Shown one piece after another: positions 5,122 to 8,930 of a DNA stretch of 8,930 nucleotides (position 1 is its first letter; every line of letters begins with the position of its first letter). Source of the stretch: Desulfobacteraceae bacterium (lineage in GTDB: Bacteria; Desulfobacterota; Desulfobacteria; Desulfobacterales; JAUWMJ01). The position numbers and the translations under genes were made by a program. The stretch covers positions 1 to 8,930 of the forward strand of contig JAUWOH010000112.1 in NCBI GenBank assembly GCA_030612225.1, written 5' to 3'. The notes beneath the pieces are model-generated. The model was not told the DNA's origin. It was given only the letters and a program-made list of their open reading frames with translations, and ran no database searches.

Positions 5122-6273
5122 GTGAGCAAAAATATTAATCGTAACTACCGGCTAATAGAAACTCTTCTAGAACTTAAAACGGTTGCAGATCTTTTTAAGA
5201 AAGAAAAAGCCATTGCCGTTGATCTGGAAGCCGATTCCATGTATCATTTTAAAGAAAAAGTCTGCCTGATTCAAATGGCAACACATGATATAAACGTTGT
5301 AATCGATCCTTTAAAAATTCACGATTTGTCACCTCTTAAGCCGCTTTTTGAAAATCGGAGCATTAAAAAAATCTTTCACGGAGCCGACTACGATGTTCGC
5401 AGTCTTTACAGGGATTTTAAAATTAATATAAATAATCTTTTTGATACCCAGCTTGCGTGCATGTTTCTCGGTATCAGTGGAACCGGCCTTGAAGCGGCTG
5501 TAAAAAAATGGTTCAAGGTTAGCCTTGATAAGCGATATCAGAGAAAAGACTGGTCCAAAAGGCCATTATCGGGGGATATGATGGCATATGCTGCAAAAGA
5601 TACTCTCTATCTTATCCCTCTTGCAAAAATTCTTGAAGAAAAGTTAAAAAAACTTGGACGCCTTTCCTGGGTAAATGAAGAATGCCGTTATTTAAGCAAA
5701 GTCCGGCCTGCTTCAACCAACCATAAACCTCTTTATCTTAAATTTAACGGCGCCGGTCGACTAGATTCAAGAAGTCTTGCGGTTCTTGAGGCTCTTCTCC
5801 AGTATCGAAAAAAAATCGCAAATAAAAAAGACAGACCGCTTTTTAAGATTATCGGCAACAATTCGCTCATGAAACTGGCAACCACAAAACCTGTTAGTTT
5901 AAGCCGGGTGGAAAAGACAAAAGCACTCAGCCCAGGGCAGATCAGGATACATGGAGATGCTGTAATAGATATAATAGACAATACTTTGAGGGTACCCGAG
6001 GATTCTCTCCCTTTTTACCCCCACAAAAAGTTTTCGCCGCTTCCTCCGCAAGTTCCAAAAAGAGTAAAAGAGATTAAGACGTGGAGAGATACTGTTGCAA
6101 ATAAACTAAAAATAGATCCTTCCCTACTTTTTAATAATGCCCTTTTGACCGCTATTGCCTTGGAAAACCCGAAGGACAGGAAATCAATAGAAACCATAAA
6201 AGGAATGAAAAACTGGCAGAAAAATGAATTTGGAGAAAAGATTATTTCCATATTGGAAATGATAGATATTTGA
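5122..6273 (+). CDS. rnd: Ribonuclease D-type 3'-5' exonuclease with HRDC domains
   Basis: This 383-residue protein has the length of RNase D (375 in E. coli), which trims tRNA and other small RNA 3' ends in the cytoplasm. The DEDDy exonuclease residues are present: D34 and E36 (AVDLEAD), D91 (FHGADYDVRSL) and Y156 with D160 (YAAKD). An HRDC domain follows at about residues 212-258, and a second HRDC-like helical region at about 315-380 (KTWRDTVANKLKI). The GTG at 5122 is the best start, since the usual opening helix precedes the first catalytic strand; no good Shine-Dalgarno is seen. A 13-codon frame opens just upstream at 5097. The gene is divergent from thrS by 84 bases. Confidence 0.93.
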   Translation: MSKNINRNYRLIETLLELKTVADLFKKEKAIAVDLEADSMYHFKEKVCLIQMATHDINVVIDPLKIHDLSPLKPLFENRSIKKIFHGADYDVRSLYRDFKININNLFDTQLACMFLGISGTGLEAAVKKWFKVSLDKRYQRKDWSKRPLSGDMMAYAAKDTLYLIPLAKILEEKLKKLGRLSWVNEECRYLSKVRPASTNHKPLYLKFNGAGRLDSRSLAVLEALLQYRKKIANKKDRPLFKIIGNNSLMKLATTKPVSLSRVEKTKALSPGQIRIHGDAVIDIIDNTLRVPEDSLPFYPHKKFSPLPPQVPKRVKEIKTWRDTVANKLKIDPSLLFNNALLTAIALENPKDRKSIETIKGMKNWQKNEFGEKIISILEMIDI

Positions 6274-6306
6274 CAAACGATGCTGTTTTGTTATAGAAAA
6301 AACACT

Positions 6307-6339
6307 AAACCGCTGTGATCGTTCACAGGTTTACGGTTT
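6307..6339 (+). terminator. Hairpin 33 bp past rnd, possible terminator
   Basis: AAACCG (6307-6312) and CTGTGA (6313-6318) pair with TCACAG (6323-6328) and CGGTTT (6334-6339) around a TCGT loop, giving 12 pairs with a 5-base bulge (GTTTA). The following TTTCTTGC is only weakly T-rich, so this is either a mediocre intrinsic terminator for rnd or a repeat-like hairpin. The rest of 6274-6410 holds nothing else I can identify. Confidence 0.4.
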
Positions 6340-6410
6340 CTTGCAAAAAGTGGGATTTCGGGTTCATTGAAAAATTTAACCATTGGCCTGGTAATTCCTA
6401 AGAATATTTC

Positions 6411-6593
6411 AATTTAGACGGTTTCGTAATCCGCCACAGGCGGATCAAATCCCCCCGCTAAAAAGCAGCGGGACAAGAAGGGCGTGCACATTTTGTAATC
6501 ATGAGGAGTACTGATCGTGCGTTGAATGATTACGAAATGCAACTTAACGTCCCGCTGAACTGAAGCGGGAGACTTTTTACAAAACCGTCAATT
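6411..6593. mobile_element. MITE-like palindromic element, 183 bp
   Basis: Terminal inverted repeats AATT-TA-GACGGTTTCGTAA (6411-6429) and TTACAAAACCGTC-AATT (6577-6593) differ at one position over the 13-bp GACGGTTTyGTAA core. Inside are three hairpins: ATCCGCC-ACA-GGCGGAT (6429-6445), CCCGCT/AGCGGG (6454-6472) and TCCCGCT/AGCGGGA (6550-6570). A further inverted repeat, TTTTGTAATCAT (6491-6502) with ATGATTACGAAA (6527-6538), matches 11 of 12 and echoes the end sequence. There is no coding capacity. It ends 17 bases before the PilZ gene, so it must carry or border that operon's promoter. The structure is visible; mobility and copy number are inferred. Confidence 0.6.
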
Positions 6594-6609
6594 AAGGTAT
6601 GGCAGGCAA

Positions 6610-7050
6610 ATGGCTGATTTGAGAAAACAATCTAACAGGCCTAATATTTCCGTTATAACAACCCGCCTGGTTGATTTAATATTAAAAATGAGCGTTAAGG
6701 ACCGCCAAACACTTCTTAACGAACTGGAAGAAAAATATAAAAAAGGAAATAGAGAATTTTCCAGGAAAGATTATAAAAATGAAGTTGACTTTGTTTTAAA
6801 TGAGCGAATATTTAGAGGTTTCATTCAAAACCTGAGTGCAAGTGGCATGTTTATAGAAACAAGCGAATCTTTTTCCGAGGGACAAAGAATTATTCTGACT
6901 TTTGAACTTCCGGAACCGGGGGAGCATATCAAGGTTTCCGGAAAAATCGTAAGGCTTATTCCAGGCGCCGGTTTTGGTGTTAAGTTCAATAAAGTCATTG
7001 AAGTCTCTCCCCCAAAAACTAAAAAAAAAGAAAAGACCCTTTACTGGTAA
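6610..7050 (+). CDS. PilZ-domain protein, likely c-di-GMP effector
   Basis: This 146-residue cytoplasmic protein has a short helical N-terminus (residues about 16-46, VKDRQTLLNELEEKY) and one PilZ domain (about 47-128). Both c-di-GMP-binding signatures are intact: RxxxR as R48-EFS-R52, and [DN]xSxxG as N74-L-S76-A-S-G79. The strands FELPEPGE and KVSGKIVRLIPGAGFGVKF follow, and a Lys-rich tail ends in TLYW. PilZ proteins change partner interactions when they bind c-di-GMP, often in motility or surface attachment; the target here is unknown. Its start lacks a strong Shine-Dalgarno sequence, with AGG only 3 bases away. It is the first gene of a pair with the next gene 10 bases on, downstream of a MITE-like element. 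Confidence 0.88.
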   Translation: MADLRKQSNRPNISVITTRLVDLILKMSVKDRQTLLNELEEKYKKGNREFSRKDYKNEVDFVLNERIFRGFIQNLSASGMFIETSESFSEGQRIILTFELPEPGEHIKVSGKIVRLIPGAGFGVKFNKVIEVSPPKTKKKEKTLYW

Positions 7051-7060
7051 TGGAGGAACT

Positions 7061-7321
7061 ATGAGTTCAATTACTGATCATGAAAAAATGAGAATTCTTT
7101 TGTCTCACTGGGTAAACCATAACGGAGAACATGCACAGGAGTATAAAGAGTGGGCTGAGCGTGCTGAAAACTTTGGATCTAAAGAGGCTGTTTCAAAAAT
7201 TAATGCGGCTGTTGAGGAAATGTCCGCTGTCAATAATCATCTCCTGGATGCCCTTAAATTGCTTGGCGGGCCTTTGAAGCACCATCACGGAGATCACGAT
7301 CATTCACATCATCACCACTGA
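7061..7321 (+). CDS. Small helical protein with His-rich C-terminal tail
   Basis: This 86-residue protein has no function I can assign. Residues 1-66 look like two amphipathic helices (KMRILLSHWVNHNGEHAQEY, then EAVSKINAAVEEMSAVNNHL). The last 14 residues, HHHGDHDHSHHHH and its preceding Lys, contain nine histidines and two aspartates. I recall similar short proteins with HWxxHNxEHAxEY and a His tail in deltaproteobacteria and archaea; the tail suggests Ni, Zn or Cu binding or storage, which is inference. The ATG at 7061 has a strong GGAGGA Shine-Dalgarno 3-8 bases upstream, which rules out a longer in-frame start at 6974 inside the PilZ gene. It is coupled to the PilZ gene with a 10-base gap. 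No clear terminator follows before the convergent gene 22 bases away. Confidence 0.8.
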   Translation: MSSITDHEKMRILLSHWVNHNGEHAQEYKEWAERAENFGSKEAVSKINAAVEEMSAVNNHLLDALKLLGGPLKHHHGDHDHSHHHH

Positions 7322-7343
7322 ATGTGTCACACCAGTTTAATAA

Positions 7344-8930
7344 CTACTTTTCCCAGGCCTTTTCTTTCAGCAATGCAAGAAAGTTTTTATATCTACTATC
7401 ATCTGGTTTTAGTTTAAGTGCATTTTGCACGTCATTTAGCGCCTTTTTGATTCTCTTTTTTTCAACCCATGCACACCCACGATTGTAGTAGGCAATATCA
7501 TTTTTTTTATCAAATTCTAAAATTTTATTAAAATCGTTAACAGCCTTGTCCGGCTTACCTTTTATAATCCATATACATCCCCGGTTGTTTAACGCGTCTA
7601 TACTGGAGGGATCAATATTGAGTGCTTTATTAAAATCTTTTAAAGCGCGATTATAGTATCCTCTTTTTTCCCAGGCAAATCCTCTGTTATTATAAGAAAC
7701 TGAATTTTCAGGGTCAATCTCTATGGCTTTGCTGAAATTATCAATCGCTTTGATAAATAATCCCTTTTTTGCGTAAGCTGTTCCCATGTTTATATATGCT
7801 GTTTTATTATTTGAAAACAGTTCAAGAACTTTGCCATAATAAGTAATTGCATATTCATAATTACCGGCAAAATAAAGGGTGTTGCCTTTTTCTATTCGAA
7901 GCTCGGCATTCAACTGTCTGGCAGGTAACCTGTCTTTGAATGTATCAATATAGTTTGAACCGTCAGGAAAGGATTTTTTTACCAGGGTGGTAGTATCGGT
8001 TTTTGCATAATGAGGTGAAAAAACTGTTTCTTTGCCACGAATACGGCCATTTCTCCACATTCCTTCATATGTTGTCCCATCCGGAAAAATCCTTTTTCCC
8101 GGGCCATTTCTCATGTCGTTTCTGAATTCTCCAGCAAATTTCATGCCCTTGGGCAAGACCATATAACCATACCCGTGTCTTACATTTCTAACGACTCTTC
8201 CCGTATATACAGCTCCATCAGGGTATGTGATTACTCCCTCCCCATGAATTTTATCATTAGACCACGAGCCTTTATAACCTGATTTGTCAGGAAAGGTTAT
8301 TTCACCATATCCATGCATCCAACCCCTTTGAAATTCGCCTGTATATTTTGTTTTATCAGGAAGAATCACTGTTCCCAGGCCATTGATGCATTCGCCATTG
8401 ATACATCTTGAAAATCTGCTTAAAGGATAAAAACTGATTTTCATCAATTTTGCTAAATTCAGCTCGGCGTATTTTTTTATTTTTTCATTACCGGTCTCCT
8501 GCTCAACTTTATTCAGGGTAGATATAAACCGTACGTCTTGTGAAGTTCCAAGAATATTACAAAGCCACGATATAGCATCAACGTGGTCACTTTGGTCTGA
8601 TTTTATTTCAATTTTCTTCAAAAGCTTATTATTAGCTGTTTTCACAAATCCGGTATTGTATGGATAAAACTTGCAGATGGTTTTTGCCGCCCGTATTACA
8701 TCCGTGTCTTTGATTGATCTTAACATATTGATATATTTTTTTTTGCTTTTTTCTGTCAGGGTATCAGCACTATACGGAGCTAACCTTTTCTTTTTTAAGG
8801 CTATCGGCCCGGTGATTTTAGTTATAGCCTGGTATTCTCCGTGACGCAGAACTTTTTTTGCATCTCTTTCAATCTCTTTTAAGATATTTGCATACTCGCC
8901 GGAAAGAATCTCGTTGTATTTTTCAAGCAT
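7344..8930 (-). CDS. MORN-repeat and TPR-repeat protein, possibly partial
   Basis: At least 528 residues are visible and the frame reaches the right edge, where an ATG falls exactly at 8930-8928. No signal peptide follows it, so the true start may lie outside. Three parts are seen. Residues about 10-165 are helical and HEAT-like (DVIRAAKTI, VDAISWLCNILG). About five MORN repeats cover 196-310, each following Y-x-G-x-[WF]-x-x-x-x-x-x-G-x-G (for example YTGEFQRGWMHGYGEITFPD). About five TPR units cover 343-512 (AYINMGTAYAKKGLFIKAID and similar). MORN sheets and TPR helices both serve as binding surfaces, so a scaffold role is likely; no catalytic residues are apparent. The gene converges on the His-tail gene. 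Confidence 0.85.
   Translation of the reverse strand: MLEKYNEILSGEYANILKEIERDAKKVLRHGEYQAITKITGPIALKKKRLAPYSADTLTEKSKKKYINMLRSIKDTDVIRAAKTICKFYPYNTGFVKTANNKLLKKIEIKSDQSDHVDAISWLCNILGTSQDVRFISTLNKVEQETGNEKIKKYAELNLAKLMKISFYPLSRFSRCINGECINGLGTVILPDKTKYTGEFQRGWMHGYGEITFPDKSGYKGSWSNDKIHGEGVITYPDGAVYTGRVVRNVRHGYGYMVLPKGMKFAGEFRNDMRNGPGKRIFPDGTTYEGMWRNGRIRGKETVFSPHYAKTDTTTLVKKSFPDGSNYIDTFKDRLPARQLNAELRIEKGNTLYFAGNYEYAITYYGKVLELFSNNKTAYINMGTAYAKKGLFIKAIDNFSKAIEIDPENSVSYNNRGFAWEKRGYYNRALKDFNKALNIDPSSIDALNNRGCIWIIKGKPDKAVNDFNKILEFDKKNDIAYYNRGCAWVEKKRIKKALNDVQNALKLKPDDSRYKNFLALLKEKAWEK

Noticed and set aside
5097..5138. Thirteen-codon leader frame ahead of rnd (ATG after AGGAG)
   Set aside because: The Shine-Dalgarno-like AGGAG is only two bases from the ATG, and the peptide is arbitrary; it overlaps the rnd start out of frame.
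6974..7060. Longer start for the His-tail protein inside the PilZ gene
   Set aside because: GGAGGA directly precedes ATG 7061, and the extra residues are only an alternative-frame reading of the PilZ tail.
1..8930. CRISPR array, tRNA or rRNA genes, prophage or insertion-sequence transposase
   Set aside because: No regular repeat-spacer pattern, no cloverleaf or rRNA-like segment, and no transposase or phage gene was found on either strand.

Overview
The window suggests a Gram-negative anaerobe of the deltaproteobacterial (Desulfobacterales-like) type. The grounds are indirect: a moderately AT-rich housekeeping core (thrS, rnd), a PilZ protein paired with a small His-tailed protein of a kind I associate with that group, a MORN/TPR protein, and palindromic intergenic elements with GACGGTTTCGTAA-like ends. 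No rRNA, tRNA or CRISPR array is visible, and the taxon is an inference.

Positions 1 to about 2590 are accessory DNA with all likely genes on the + strand. Its first kilobase looks like part of an integron cassette array. Two imperfectly folding attC-like sites (133-194 and 928-1045) flank an autoregulated higB-higA toxin-antitoxin pair. The left end of that unit (G|TTCGGC at 188-194) is exactly complementary to the R'' box of the attC behind higA (GCCGAAC at 928-934), as expected of one recombined cassette spanning about 189-1039. A smaller 166-bp cassette may precede it (23-188). After the second attC come a truncated or frameshifted AraC-type DNA-binding domain, a secreted L,D-transpeptidase and a four-helix membrane protein of unknown role. 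Whether these three are also cassettes is uncertain. No integrase gene is in view; from the orientation it would lie to the left.

Positions 2594 to 6273 are the chromosomal core: a VanZ-like membrane protein and thrS on the - strand, then rnd divergently on the + strand. The 84-bp divergent gap holds a probable thrS promoter whose -35 box lies in a TGACC-N5-GGTCA palindrome.

Positions 6274 to 6609 are non-coding: a bulged hairpin just after rnd, then a 183-bp MITE-like element with terminal inverted repeats and nested hairpins. Positions 6610 to 7321 hold a two-gene operon, a PilZ c-di-GMP effector and an 86-residue helical protein with a histidine-rich tail. Convergent to these, and running off the right edge, is a protein joining a helical N-terminal region, about five MORN repeats and about five TPR repeats.

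The most noteworthy items are the integron signature around higBA, a likely loss of a catalytic arginine in HigB, the broken AraC gene, and the MITE upstream of the PilZ operon.
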